A DNA stretch of 64,000 nucleotides from Clostridia bacterium (GCA_910575405.1 CAJTER010000018.1:19817-83816); one strand, 5' to 3'. Positions 1 to 9,702 are shown, counted from the first letter of the stretch. Notes: a model not told the origin generated them from the sequence alone. A program made the numbers and translations.

Positions 1-164
1 AAAGTTTTTTTTGATGAAATCTGTTGGAATTTCAACAGCTCCAGATGGTCAGAGTGTTTCGGAGGGCTTTGATTCAGGAACACGCTGCAGAGGAATACTG
101 AAAAAAGCGAATCGAAATCGAGTCAAATACCTGAAAAGAGACTCAAAATCGACTCGAAAATAAA

Positions 165-193
165 TTGACGCAGAGGGCTCAATAAGGTAAGAT
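165..193 (+). promoter_or_regulatory. Sigma-A type promoter for the sigma-54 activator gene
   Basis: TTGACG at 165-170 and TAAGAT at 188-193 are separated by 17 bp, about 35 bp before the start codon. Just upstream, CGAGTC (near 118) and GACTCG (near 150) form an inverted repeat that could be an operator. The rest of 1-227 shows no gene. Confidence 0.55.
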
Positions 194-227
194 AAACGGA
201 GGAACGCGGAGCAGAAGGGAGCAGGGC

Positions 228-2303
228 ATGTTAGATAAATATGGTATCAACAGGGTCATAGAACCAAAAGGCTCCATGCCGGTAACTGCGTGGAAGCTGG
301 ACAACTCCAGAGCCATCACAAGGAGAGAAGCGCGGCTCAGACTCACACGGGTGCATATTGAGCGCGACAGCTTTCAGCAGATTTGCAGTGAATGCGGATT
401 TGACAAGGCAAAGGTCATGGGACGAATCCTGGATATTGTCGGGCGGCGTGGGAAGCTGCACAATCCTTTCACAAACAGCGGCGGCACATTTTACGGCCAG
501 CTGGAAGAAATGGGAGAACACTATCAGCAGCATACTTCATGCAAGATTGGGGATGAAGTCATCGTCTGTACCAGCGCTACGGGAATGCCCCTGCATTTAG
601 ACCGGATCAAGGAGATCGATTATAATTACGGCGACATTCTGGTGGAGGGATATGCCATTTTATTTGAATCATCCTCTGTTTTTCCCAGGCCAGAGGGACT
701 TTCCATCAACTACACTATTGCAGCCTTAGATGAAGCCTCCACCTTTGAAACAATTAACAGCAAAGTGGAAAAGGGAATGACCGTCATGCTCATTGGAAAG
801 GACATTATCACCACCATGTTTTACGCGGGAAGCCTCAAGCATTCTCTGGAAAATCAGGTGCGGATACTGGCTGTCATGGATGCGGATCAGGGGAGCCTGG
901 GCATCGCATCAGAAGAGGAAGCCGGCCAGCTTCTGTCCTGCTATGTGGACAAACTGATTATTACCGATATTACGAGACCGCTGGATGCTTATGAAGAAGT
1001 CTTTCGCTATGAAAAAAAGCTGGTGGATATGACGGTCAATACAGAAGACCTGAGCGGCTCAGAAACACTGACTGTACTCATGACAGCTCCTGGAGGCTCC
1101 ATCTTTTTTACCAGTCTGGAAAACGGATACAGCACAGCCGTTCTCATTGCAGAGTCCATGGCAAAGGAGCTGGCCGCATATTCGCTGGATCAATATACGG
1201 ATCGCTATTTCGAGTATACGGTAGGAAGCCTGCGCAGGATGAAGGCTGAGCTGGAAAAGGTCAACCAGTTTTATGAAAAAGCTGGGGATAGCCGGAGCAT
1301 GACGGAGAAAAGAGCCCGGGAAATTATGCAGAAACGGTCGGAGAAAATTGATGACTTTGTTTTTCGAAGCCCGGTAACAAAGACGATGATCGACGAAGTG
1401 CTGAACATCGCCAATTACGACTGCAACGTCATTATCCAGGGGGAGACCGGCTCAGGAAAGGAAAAAATCCTGGGGCTGATCCACAAAAACAGCTCCCGCA
1501 GCGGAAATCCCTGTGTGCGGATAAATTGCGCCACTATCCAGGAAAATCTTGCAGAATCCGAGTTTTTCGGCTATGAGGCAGGAGCCTTTACAGGCGCCCA
1601 GGCAGCAGGGAAAAAGGGCTATTTTGAACTTGCCAATAACGGGATCCTGTTTCTGGATGAGATCGGACAGCTGTCCCTTAATATGCAGTCAAAGCTTCTG
1701 CGTGTCCTGCAGGAAAACGAGTTTTTCCGCATTGGCGGAACCCGGCAGCTTTCCGTCAATGTGCGGGTCATCTGTGCCAACAATATCCCGCTGAAAAAGC
1801 TGGTGGAGCAAGGAACTTTCCGGGAGGATCTGTATTACCGGCTCAACATCTGCACGATTGATGTGCCGCCTCTGCGGGAGCGGAAAGAGGATATTTACGT
1901 GCTCTCCGATGCTTTTGTGGCAGGATATAATAAAAAATACAGTGTGGAAAAAGAATTTTCACCTGCAGCCATGGCAAGGCTCCATCAGTATGACTGGCCG
2001 GGAAATGTGCGGGAGCTGGAAAATGCAGTCCACCGAATGGTCATCAGCAGTAGGGGAAACATCATTGATGAAGAAGATGCGGACATGGTCATTAATGAGC
2101 GGCTTTATGACGATGTTGTCTTTGATATTAAAAAATACATGAAGGGAAGGGAACGCTTCTCCTTTGGAGAAATCATTGCGGAGCAGGAGAAAAAGCTGAT
2201 CCAATATGCCTTGAAAAAAGAAGGCTCCACAAGAAAGGCAGCAGCATTTCTCAATATGACACAGGCACAGCTTTCCCGAAAAAAACTGAAATATGATTTA
2301 TAG
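228..2303 (+). CDS. Sigma-54 dependent activator with a 3,5-diaminohexanoate dehydrogenase-like sensor domain
   Basis: A 691-residue enhancer-binding protein. Residues 1 to about 330 resemble the L-erythro-3,5-diaminohexanoate dehydrogenase (Kdd) fold of lysine fermentation, including an IEPKG motif near the N-terminus and a LFESS stretch, so the sensor is probably a dead or ligand-binding copy of that enzyme. The AAA+ domain follows: Walker A GETGSGKE at 405-412, sigma-54 contact loop GAFTGA at 452-457, Walker B FLDE near 475. A Fis-type helix-turn-helix ends the protein (about 650-690). The start has a preceding purine-rich leader and a good promoter. It should activate a -24/-12 promoter in response to an amino-acid metabolite. 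The target is not evident here; hisD is next but separated by 78 bp with only a poor -24/-12 match. Family assignment is secure; the ligand is inferred. Confidence 0.9.
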   Translation: MLDKYGINRVIEPKGSMPVTAWKLDNSRAITRREARLRLTRVHIERDSFQQICSECGFDKAKVMGRILDIVGRRGKLHNPFTNSGGTFYGQLEEMGEHYQQHTSCKIGDEVIVCTSATGMPLHLDRIKEIDYNYGDILVEGYAILFESSSVFPRPEGLSINYTIAALDEASTFETINSKVEKGMTVMLIGKDIITTMFYAGSLKHSLENQVRILAVMDADQGSLGIASEEEAGQLLSCYVDKLIITDITRPLDAYEEVFRYEKKLVDMTVNTEDLSGSETLTVLMTAPGGSIFFTSLENGYSTAVLIAESMAKELAAYSLDQYTDRYFEYTVGSLRRMKAELEKVNQFYEKAGDSRSMTEKRAREIMQKRSEKIDDFVFRSPVTKTMIDEVLNIANYDCNVIIQGETGSGKEKILGLIHKNSSRSGNPCVRINCATIQENLAESEFFGYEAGAFTGAQAAGKKGYFELANNGILFLDEIGQLSLNMQSKLLRVLQENEFFRIGGTRQLSVNVRVICANNIPLKKLVEQGTFREDLYYRLNICTIDVPPLRERKEDIYVLSDAFVAGYNKKYSVEKEFSPAAMARLHQYDWPGNVRELENAVHRMVISSRGNIIDEEDADMVINERLYDDVVFDIKKYMKGRERFSFGEIIAEQEKKLIQYALKKEGSTRKAAAFLNMTQAQLSRKKLKYDL

Positions 2304-2381
2304 CAGCCGAGACATCCAGTTGCATTGCCAGTCTGGTTGGAAAATGGCTGCTGCATTTGAAAAGAGAGGAGATTACAGAGC

Positions 2382-3659
2382 ATGAAAGTGTTAAAAAGTG
2401 CAAAACAGAGAACGGCAGAGGACAGGAGCCGTTTACAGAAAACGGTTCGTGAAATTATGGATCATGTAATTAAAAACGGAGACAAAGCTTTGCTTGAATA
2501 TAATGAAAGCTTTGATGCCTGCAGGAGGGATACCCTGCGGATTTCCAGGGAGGAAATTGAAGAAGCATACAGACAAGTGCCTCAGCAGGATTTAGAAGAT
2601 ATCCGCAGAGCCGCGGCGAATATCGAAGCCTTTGCAAAAGCGCAGAAGGAGACAGTAGGGGAGCTTAACGGATTTTCACCAGCGCCGGGAATACAGCTGG
2701 GTCACAGGGTTATCCCGGTGGATTCCTGCTGCTGCTATGTTCCGGGAGGCGGCTATCCCCTTTATTCCACAGCTCTGATGCTGGGAATTCCGGCAAGGGT
2801 GGCTGGCGTAAAGCGGATTACCGCGTGCTCACCAGTTATCAAAGGCACGGATCAGATTCACCCAAAGACTCTCGTTGCAATGGACGTTGCAGGAATCCAC
2901 GAAATTTACGCCCTGGGCGGGGCACAGGCAATTGCCGCGTTTTCCTATGGAACACAGCAGATCGGGGCTGTGAACCTGATTGTAGGGCCGGGAAACAGCT
3001 TTGTGACAGAGGCAAAGCGCCAGTGCTACGGAAAGGTGGGAATTGATTTTGTAGCAGGCCCAAGCGAAGTGCTGGTCATTGCAGACAGCCAGGCAAACCC
3101 GGAACTGATAGCAGCCGATCTTCTGGCCCAGTCGGAGCACGATCGGGAGGCAAAGGGGCTTGTAGTAACGACAGATGAGAATTTGGGAAAGGCGATCCAG
3201 GCTGCAGTCTGCCGGCAGCTTGAAACTCTGGATACAAAGGAAATTGCAGAGTGCTCCTGGAATGACTTTGGGGAAATCCTCATAGCAGAAAGTCTGGAGG
3301 AAGCAGTAGCCTATGCCAACGAATACGCGCCGGAGCATCTGGAGGTGAATGTAGAAGAAAGCAGGACAAAGCAGGTAACAGATGGTCTGCGCAATTACGG
3401 ATCCCTTTTCGTCGGAGGGAATACGGCAGAGGTATTTGGGGACTATGCTTCCGGCACAAACCATACACTGCCGACTCTCGGAGCCGCCCGCTATACAGGC
3501 GGCGTGTGGGTAGGAACCTTTCTGAAGATCTGTACGTGGCAGAGTATGTCAAAAGAGGCCATGCTTGGGATTGCGCCTCTGGTATCCAATCTGGCAAGAG
3601 GAGAAGGTCTCATTGGCCACGCCCGGGCAGCCGAAATACGGATAGAACAAAGCAAATAA
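2382..3659 (+). CDS. hisD: Histidinol dehydrogenase family protein
   Basis: A 425-residue HisD-family NAD-dependent dehydrogenase. The family oxidises histidinol to histidine in two steps using zinc. The zinc-ligand residues are visible: Q250 and H253 in QSEHD, the Asp in FGDYASG, and the C-terminal His in IGHARA; the catalytic EH pair is in APEHLE. Length is normal for the family. RBS AGAGGAGATT precedes the ATG. No other his gene is nearby, and the gene follows a sigma-54 activator with an amino-acid catabolic sensor, so it may be a paralogue acting on another amino alcohol or diol (HpsN-like enzymes are known HisD relatives). It is therefore HisD family with certainty, histidine biosynthesis only by default. 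A hairpin terminator follows. Confidence 0.85.
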   Translation: MKVLKSAKQRTAEDRSRLQKTVREIMDHVIKNGDKALLEYNESFDACRRDTLRISREEIEEAYRQVPQQDLEDIRRAAANIEAFAKAQKETVGELNGFSPAPGIQLGHRVIPVDSCCCYVPGGGYPLYSTALMLGIPARVAGVKRITACSPVIKGTDQIHPKTLVAMDVAGIHEIYALGGAQAIAAFSYGTQQIGAVNLIVGPGNSFVTEAKRQCYGKVGIDFVAGPSEVLVIADSQANPELIAADLLAQSEHDREAKGLVVTTDENLGKAIQAAVCRQLETLDTKEIAECSWNDFGEILIAESLEEAVAYANEYAPEHLEVNVEESRTKQVTDGLRNYGSLFVGGNTAEVFGDYASGTNHTLPTLGAARYTGGVWVGTFLKICTWQSMSKEAMLGIAPLVSNLARGEGLIGHARAAEIRIEQSK

Positions 3660-3668
3660 AACAAATAG

Positions 3669-3707
3669 AGGTCTTACCGGAATTAAGAGGTGGGGCCTTT
3701 GTTTTTT
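3669..3707 (+). terminator. Rho-independent terminator after hisD
   Basis: AGGTCTTACC (3669-3678) can pair fully with GGTGGGGCCT (3689-3698) if G-U pairs are allowed. The stem is followed by a T-rich run. Confidence 0.65.
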
Positions 3708-3741
3708 GTCTGCTTGCAGGACAACGAGACGCACAACAGCG

Positions 3742-5919
3742 CTACTTTAAAGGTGTCAGAATGCCTCCGCCTGGCAGGCTGATGGTTTTTCCGCTGAGCC
3801 ATCTATTGGAATCGCAGCTTTTGTCATAGTAAATCGTATATCCGTTTGACAAAATATTGCGGCAGGAAGCATCCAGATTCGTAAGCTCTGTGACATAGCT
3901 GTCTCCTGTCACATTCCAGGTACTGCTTTTATCCAGGAAAACAGAGACAGATTTAGCCTTCCTGTTGGGGTTAACGGCGCCGGTCAGAGTCGTTCGCTTT
4001 GTCAGGGATAAGGAAACCGTATCAGCAGAAGTACAGGTAACATCACCCTTTAATGTCTGTCCCGTTCCATGGAGCGTCAGGTTTGTCCCACGATTTTCCT
4101 TGTAACCGGAACCAGGTTTCTTAAAGGAGGCTGGTTTTGAATCCTGTTCGACATCGGTTTGAAGCGTGTCCCCGGCATCAGTATCTAACTTATCAGCAGA
4201 AAGATCAGGGGAAATGGAGCTGTCCGTTTTTTCTCCTGATGCAGCAGATGTTTCTGCAGATTCCTTTCCGGAGGAGGCTCTGACAGGGGTCAGCTTGCCG
4301 CCGCCTGGAAGAGCAACTGTTTTTCCACCGAGCCATTTGTTTGCCGAATTGCCCGCATCATAATAAATGGTATGTCCATTTGATAAAATGTTGCTGCAGG
4401 AAGTCTTCTGATTCATAAGCTCTGTAACATAGCTGTCTGCAGAAACGCTCCAAAAACTGCTTTGATCCAGAGAAACTGAGGCAGACTTTGCCTTACCGCT
4501 GTGATTGACAGCCCCTTTCAGGGAACTCCTGTCTGTCAGAACCAGAGAAACGCTGCTGGCAGCATCACAGATAATATCACCTTTAAAGACTTGACCGATC
4601 CCTTTCAGCGTAAAATCCCCGCCGCTTTTTTTGCTGGACTTTGCGCTGTCTGTCCCTTTGCCGGAGACCTTTGCAAGAATTCCACTGCTAAAATACAGAC
4701 TTGAGTTTTCAAGTACAGAAGAGGCTTTTGTATTGGTGATATAAAACATGGGTCCCTTGGATGTGGTGGTCAGCTTGGAATCGGCCGCTTTTAAGACTGC
4801 CTCTTCTGTGGCAGTTTGTTCTGTGGAGCTTTGCCGCAGCAGAATGCCGTGATTTCCAGCACCCTGAAGAATGCAGTCCTTTAAGGTGATTTTGCTGTCT
4901 CCTTCCACAATGGCAATCTGGCTGCTGGCTGCGCTGCCGGAGGTATTGGTGCAGGTAACCGTACCAGCGGAGTAAATGCAGGGGCTCCCTTTGCCAGAGG
5001 CACGCAGGGTGGTGTTGCGGACTTTGATTACATTATCCTCGCCGCTTGCGTAAACAGGAGCACATTTAGCTCCCTTTGTGGTAATTTTTCCGTTAGAGGC
5101 CACAATTGTTCCGCCACAGACAGCATGAAGGCCGCAGGAAAGGCTTTCTGTTGTATTGATTTTAAACTTGGCGAGACGGATTTTCGTGCCCTTTCCAGCA
5201 GCAAAAACAGCATTGGAGCCTGCCGCGCTGGAATGAAATGTCGTATTCTTGACGGAGGCAGAACTTCCCCCGCAAGTCAGCAGGATGGAGTTGAGCCCAT
5301 AAGCGCTGCTGTTCGCCTGGCTGGTGGTATTACCGGATTTTGTAAGTCTGCCCTCCCGCAGCTCCAGAGTACCCTGATCCGCCACAAGAACTGCGCTTAT
5401 ATCCGGTTCACTGGAGTCAAAATCCTGATTGACTAGAGTCTTTTCCTGGTGGCGGATCGTATACGCTGCACTGGGAGATACATCCCCCTTTTTCGGGCTC
5501 GTTCCCAGGATGCTTTTTTCCTGAAGCGTTTCAATGCTGGAAACCAATTTTCCCGTAAAGGTCAGCTTTACTAGCTCGCCTTCTGTAAGATTTCCAGTAT
5601 CAACATCTTCGGAAAGGGTATATGCGGCAGCATCTCCATCCGGCGTAAATCCGCAGTTAGCCTCAGCTGATGATTCTGCAGGGTTATTTCCTTTTTTGGA
5701 ACCAGAAGCGCCTCCCTGGTTTTCATTCTCCTGATTTTCAGAAACAGTGCCGCTTTCCTGATCCGGAGAAACTGGTTTCTGATAGCTTCCTGTTTGTACT
5801 GTGATTTCACTGCTGCTGATATGGGTGATTTTTCCATATATTACATTGTCACTGCAAGCGGCAAGCCCTGTGCAGGCTGCCAGAACAATGAGGAGCAGAG
5901 CTGCTTTTTTCCTGAACAT
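3742..5919 (-). CDS. Lipoprotein with parallel beta-helix repeats and a duplicated C-terminal module
   Basis: A 725-residue secreted protein. The start at 5919 is preferred over an ATG 27 bp upstream because AGGAGGG sits 8 bp before it and the signal peptide begins there. The signal ends in a lipobox (TGLAAC), predicting a lipid-anchored Cys22. A Gly/Ser/Thr-rich region follows with short repeating beta-strand units typical of right-handed beta-helix (pectate-lyase-like) proteins. Two homologous modules of about 100 residues occur near 440-541 and 620-725. Each contains KGD, SVSL, a TxLxGAVN stretch, SYVTEL, ILSNG, TIYYD and a final LPGGG-LTP end. No catalytic residues could be assigned. It could be an adhesin or surface glycan-binding protein; the function is unknown. 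It is monocistronic, convergent with hisD. Confidence 0.75.
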   Translation of the reverse strand: MFRKKAALLLIVLAACTGLAACSDNVIYGKITHISSSEITVQTGSYQKPVSPDQESGTVSENQENENQGGASGSKKGNNPAESSAEANCGFTPDGDAAAYTLSEDVDTGNLTEGELVKLTFTGKLVSSIETLQEKSILGTSPKKGDVSPSAAYTIRHQEKTLVNQDFDSSEPDISAVLVADQGTLELREGRLTKSGNTTSQANSSAYGLNSILLTCGGSSASVKNTTFHSSAAGSNAVFAAGKGTKIRLAKFKINTTESLSCGLHAVCGGTIVASNGKITTKGAKCAPVYASGEDNVIKVRNTTLRASGKGSPCIYSAGTVTCTNTSGSAASSQIAIVEGDSKITLKDCILQGAGNHGILLRQSSTEQTATEEAVLKAADSKLTTTSKGPMFYITNTKASSVLENSSLYFSSGILAKVSGKGTDSAKSSKKSGGDFTLKGIGQVFKGDIICDAASSVSLVLTDRSSLKGAVNHSGKAKSASVSLDQSSFWSVSADSYVTELMNQKTSCSNILSNGHTIYYDAGNSANKWLGGKTVALPGGGKLTPVRASSGKESAETSAASGEKTDSSISPDLSADKLDTDAGDTLQTDVEQDSKPASFKKPGSGYKENRGTNLTLHGTGQTLKGDVTCTSADTVSLSLTKRTTLTGAVNPNRKAKSVSVFLDKSSTWNVTGDSYVTELTNLDASCRNILSNGYTIYYDKSCDSNRWLSGKTISLPGGGILTPLK

Positions 5920-6001
5920 TGCAAGTACCCTCCTGCTTGGTATCATGCCACTATTCTACAGAAGAAATGTGTTGTTACGGTGGAGAAGTACAGGCAATTG
6001 T

Positions 6002-7195
6002 CTAAATTCCGATTTTTTGAAGATCAACAAACTGCCTGGCCGCTCTGGGGCTCCTGCCATTGCACCGCAGGGCATGGGCTTCAGCCTTTTGAAACAGCTC
6101 ATCTTCCGGCAGCTCCAGCCTATAGTCTCTGGCCAGATTTTTGACGATCGCAAGGTATTCTTCTTTATCCGGCCGCTGGAAGGTGATGGTCAGACCAAAA
6201 CGAGCGGCAAGGCTCATGGTCTCCTGCAGGGTATCGTTTAAATGGAGATCATCGCCGACCCGTTCTCCCATGGTTTCCTTTACCAGGTGGCGGCGGTTGC
6301 TGGTAGCATAAATGGCAATATTTTTGCCGCAGGCGGAAATGCTTCCCTCTAAAATCGCCTTCAGCGCGGAAAAATTATCATCGTTTCCCGTAAAGCTCAG
6401 ATCATCGATAAAGAGGACAAACTTTAGGGGATTGGCAGAAAGCTCCTCAATCACCGAAGGGAGCCGATAGAGCTGGTTCTTCTTAACTTCTAAAAGGCGC
6501 AGTCCTTTTGGGAAAAAGTAGCGGCAGACTGCCTTGATGGTTGAACTCTTTCCCGTCCCCGCATCGCCGTACAGCAACATATTGCTGGCGCCGTTTCCGC
6601 TGATCAGAGCTTCGGTGTTTTTTATAATAAGAGACCGCTCCCGCTCATAACCAAAGAGCTGCTCAAGACTCTGGCTGTCAGGGTGTTTTACTGGCGCAAT
6701 GGCCTTATCATCCAGATGGAAGGCAAAATATTTGGAGTACATGCCATAGCCTGTGGTAGGAAGCTTCATAATCCGCTCCTTGTAATCGTAGTGAAAATCA
6801 AAGACCGTATTTTCCCAGTCCGGCAGAAATCCTTTGTAGCCGATGACAGACTTTACAGCCTCAGAAGTGACGGAGGAAAGGGCCTGGAGCGTATTAAGCT
6901 CTGAAACAAGGCAGTCCTCCACAAGGCGGGAAAGATGCGTTCCCTTTGCCTTTTCTTTTACATAAAAATTTTCGTCATTTCGGAGCAAATGATTCATATA
7001 AACGCCCAAATCTGCCCCGGCTTCGTATAGGTGGGCTGCAAATTCACTGTAAGCGCTTACCTGCCTTTGGAGCCCCTTTTCATCCAGAGCATCCACAAGA
7101 CGCTGAAAGCTGCGGACAACCGGATCGGAAAGCAGATCGCGGAAAATCGTCAGGGAACTCAGCTTTAAATTTAATTCTAAAAGATGTTTCTTCAT
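6002..7195 (-). CDS. DUF815-type AAA ATPase
   Basis: A 397-residue P-loop ATPase of the DUF815 family. Start taken at 7195 (MKKHLLEL), which has a GAGGA motif 8 bp upstream; a longer frame reaches 7285. The N-terminal half is helical and poorly conserved. The AAA module shows Walker A GDAGTGKSS near residue 215, Walker B LFIDDLSF, sensor-1 like YATSNRRH, and a C-terminal GRSPRAARQF arginine segment. The family is related to DnaA/MoxR-like AAA proteins and its cellular role is not established. It is transcribed alone, divergent from the threonine ammonia-lyase gene. Confidence 0.85.
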   Translation of the reverse strand: MKKHLLELNLKLSSLTIFRDLLSDPVVRSFQRLVDALDEKGLQRQVSAYSEFAAHLYEAGADLGVYMNHLLRNDENFYVKEKAKGTHLSRLVEDCLVSELNTLQALSSVTSEAVKSVIGYKGFLPDWENTVFDFHYDYKERIMKLPTTGYGMYSKYFAFHLDDKAIAPVKHPDSQSLEQLFGYERERSLIIKNTEALISGNGASNMLLYGDAGTGKSSTIKAVCRYFFPKGLRLLEVKKNQLYRLPSVIEELSANPLKFVLFIDDLSFTGNDDNFSALKAILEGSISACGKNIAIYATSNRRHLVKETMGERVGDDLHLNDTLQETMSLAARFGLTITFQRPDKEEYLAIVKNLARDYRLELPEDELFQKAEAHALRCNGRSPRAARQFVDLQKIGI

Positions 7196-7373
7196 AAGTA
7201 GTATCCTCAGTTCTAAAAGATTTCTTCTATTATAATGAAAAACAGCGGGGAAAAAAAGAGGGATTGCAAATTTTATAAAACCCATTACAATAGATACAGG
7301 AGAAATACGAAAAATACTACTTGTAAGCCGGGCATCCGGCTTTGGAATACAACAGGACAGGGAGGAAAAACAG

Positions 7374-8570
7374 ATGCTGACGCTGGACCGAATCTATCAC
7401 GCGGCCTTTACACTCAAGGATGCGGTACGAAAAACGGATCTGATTCTGGCGCCCGGTCTGAGCCGGGAAAACCAGATTTATTTGAAAACAGAAAACCTGC
7501 AGATGACAGGAAGCTTTAAGGTCAGAGGAGCCTATTACAAGATAAGCCGCCTCAGCCAGGAGGAAAAGGACAGGGGGATCATCGCCTGCAGCGCGGGAAA
7601 TCACGCTCAGGGGGTAGCCCTTGCGGCAAGCAAAAATAATATCCCATCCCTCATCTGCATGCCGGACTGCGCGCCCATCAGCAAGGTAGAAGCGACCAAA
7701 AGCTTTGGGGCGGAAGTCTGTCTGGTAAGCGATACATATGACGATGCTTATCAGAAAGCAGTTGAGCTGCAGGAGGAAAAGGGATACACCTTTATTCATC
7801 CTTTTGATGATCTGGATGTAATTGCAGGGCAGGGTACCATTGGCCTTGAAATCCTCGATCAGCTGGATGATGTGGACGCAGTAGTGGTGCCGGTGGGCGG
7901 AGGAGGCCTTATCAGCGGCGTAGCGGCGGTCATCAAACAGTTAAAGCCAGACTGCAGGATTTACGGCGTTCAGGCAGCAGGCGCTCCCAGCATGTACGAG
8001 TCGGTTCTTGCTCATGAGAAAAAAGTTCTGGAAAGTGTCGATACCTTTGCAGATGGAATTGCGGTAAAGGTGCCGGGAGCCAATACATATGAGCTGGTCT
8101 GCCAGTATGTGGATCAAATGGTGACGGTTACAGAGGATGAAATTGCCGCAGCTATCCTGGCCCTGATGGAAAAGCAAAAGCTGGTGGCAGAAGGCGCGGG
8201 GGCCGTTTCAGTAGCAGCCGTCATGTTTGGAAAAATTCCTTTGAAAAACAAAAAAATCGTCTGTCTTGTAAGCGGCGGAAACATTGATGTGAATATCCTC
8301 AACCGGGTCATTACAAGGGGTCTGATTATGAGCGGCAGGAGAAATACTCTGACCATTGCCCTGATGGACAAGCCGGGACAGCTGGTGGGCGTCAGCGAAA
8401 TCATCAGCAGCTGCGGCGGCAACGTGGTTGCGGTTCACCACGATAATGGGGATCCCAATATGGCAATCAACAGCTGTTTTCTGAAAATTGTCATGGAAAC
8501 CCGCGACCGGCAGCAGGCGGATCTCATCGAACGGCGGCTGACAGAGGCGGGCTTTGAGCTGGTAAAATAA
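7374..8570 (+). CDS. ilvA: Threonine ammonia-lyase with C-terminal ACT domain
   Basis: A 398-residue PLP enzyme that deaminates threonine to 2-oxobutyrate and ammonia. The PLP lysine is K49 in SFKVRG, the Asn-loop is SAGNHAQG, and the glycine-rich phosphate-binding loop is GGGGLISG. After about residue 325 comes a single ACT-like domain (RNTLTIALMDKPGQL). This gives the about 400-residue form with one short regulatory domain, between catabolic TdcB (about 330) and biosynthetic IlvA with two ACT-like domains (about 510). RBS GGGAGG lies upstream. It converges on ilvE, so both could serve isoleucine metabolism, but the short form is often fermentative. Confidence 0.9.
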   Translation: MLTLDRIYHAAFTLKDAVRKTDLILAPGLSRENQIYLKTENLQMTGSFKVRGAYYKISRLSQEEKDRGIIACSAGNHAQGVALAASKNNIPSLICMPDCAPISKVEATKSFGAEVCLVSDTYDDAYQKAVELQEEKGYTFIHPFDDLDVIAGQGTIGLEILDQLDDVDAVVVPVGGGGLISGVAAVIKQLKPDCRIYGVQAAGAPSMYESVLAHEKKVLESVDTFADGIAVKVPGANTYELVCQYVDQMVTVTEDEIAAAILALMEKQKLVAEGAGAVSVAAVMFGKIPLKNKKIVCLVSGGNIDVNILNRVITRGLIMSGRRNTLTIALMDKPGQLVGVSEIISSCGGNVVAVHHDNGDPNMAINSCFLKIVMETRDRQQADLIERRLTEAGFELVK

Positions 8571-8580
8571 AAAAGAAAAA

Positions 8581-8615
8581 GCTGCAGTCTCTCCGGTAGC
8601 CGGAAAAGCTGCAGC
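8581..8615. terminator. Bidirectional terminator between ilvA and ilvE
   Basis: GCTGCAG (8581-8587) pairs with CTGCAGC (8609-8615), with CCGG/CCGG nested inside. A-rich sequence lies to the left and T-rich sequence to the right, so it can serve both convergent genes. Confidence 0.8.
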
Positions 8616-8631
8616 GTGTCTTATGTTATTG

Positions 8632-9702
8632 TTATTTTACCTCAACCGTCCAGTCCATGGTGTCTTCCACATTGCCGGTCTGGATGCCATACAGGGTATC
8701 GTAGAGCTTCTGGGCAATAGGGCCGATATCCCCGTTGTTGAGGATCATCTTGTCCCCCTTGTAGCACAGCTCTCCAACAGGAGAAATAACGGCAGCTGTG
8801 CCGGAAGCGAACATTTCCTGGAAGGCGCCTTTTTTGTAAGCATCTACAACTTCATCAATAGTCAGTCTGCGCTCTGTAATTTTAAAGCCTTCTTTTTTCA
8901 GCAGAGCGATAACCGAATCTCTGGTAATACCCGGCAGGATCGTTCCGTCCAGAGGCGCTGTGATGATTTCATTATCAATGACAAAGAACGCATTGGAGGT
9001 TCCGATTTCCTCCACATATTTTCTTTCTACTCCATCCAGCCACAAAATCTGTTCATAGCCTTTTGCGTGAGCTTCTTCCTGAGCCTTCAGGCTGGCAGCA
9101 TAGTTTCCGCCGCACTTGGCCTCGCCAGTACCTCCGTCTGTGGCGCGTACATATTTATCTTCCACATAAATTTTAGTCGGAGTCAGGCCTCCTACATAAT
9201 AAGGGCCTACAGGGCTTAAAATAATGATGAACTTATAGTGATTGGAACGCCTTACACCTAAAAATGGTTCATCAGCGATAATGAACGGGCGGATATAAAG
9301 GGATGTTCCCTCTTTTTGCGGAATCCAGTCAGCATCTACGCTTACCAGAGCTTTGATAGCCTCTACGTACAGCTCCTCATCGATCTGCGGAATACAGAGC
9401 CTGTCGTTGGTACGGTTCGTTCTCTTTGCATTCATATCCGGGCGGAACAGCTGAACCTTTCCAGCCTTGGTTTTGTAAGCCTTCAGACCTTCAAACATTT
9501 CCTGCGCGTAATGGAATACAACGGCAGCTGGATCCAGAGACAGAGGTCCGTAAGGAACAATCCTTCCATCGTGCCAGCCTTTGCCTTCTTCATATTCCAT
9601 GATAAACATATGATCCGTAAAATCCACGCCAAAGCGAAGTGTATCCGGATCTGGTTTTGCTTTCGGGGTTGTTGTCTTGGTTACTGGAAAATTATATTTC
9701 AT
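8632..9702 (-). CDS. ilvE: Branched-chain amino acid aminotransferase
   Basis: A 356-residue fold-type IV PLP aminotransferase that interconverts Leu, Ile and Val with their 2-oxoacids. Visible family features are ERKYVEEIGTSN and the LPGITRDS motif near the second PLP-phosphate loop. The start is placed at 9702 (MKYNFPV): an ATG 18 bp upstream overlaps the sequence GGAGGAG, which is better explained as the ribosome binding site. A strong promoter lies at 9753-9781. Convergent with ilvA across a shared terminator. Confidence 0.92.
   Translation of the reverse strand: MKYNFPVTKTTTPKAKPDPDTLRFGVDFTDHMFIMEYEEGKGWHDGRIVPYGPLSLDPAAVVFHYAQEMFEGLKAYKTKAGKVQLFRPDMNAKRTNRTNDRLCIPQIDEELYVEAIKALVSVDADWIPQKEGTSLYIRPFIIADEPFLGVRRSNHYKFIIILSPVGPYYVGGLTPTKIYVEDKYVRATDGGTGEAKCGGNYAASLKAQEEAHAKGYEQILWLDGVERKYVEEIGTSNAFFVIDNEIITAPLDGTILPGITRDSVIALLKKEGFKITERRLTIDEVVDAYKKGAFQEMFASGTAAVISPVGELCYKGDKMILNNGDIGPIAQKLYDTLYGIQTGNVEDTMDWTVEVK

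Noticed and set aside
2334..2350. Possible -24/-12 sigma-54 promoter before hisD
   Set aside because: GG and GC occur with the right 10-bp spacing, but the flanking bases do not match the consensus and no upstream activator sites are evident.
2829..3464. Minus-strand frame antisense to hisD
   Set aside because: Entirely inside a recognised gene, with no family match or ribosome site.
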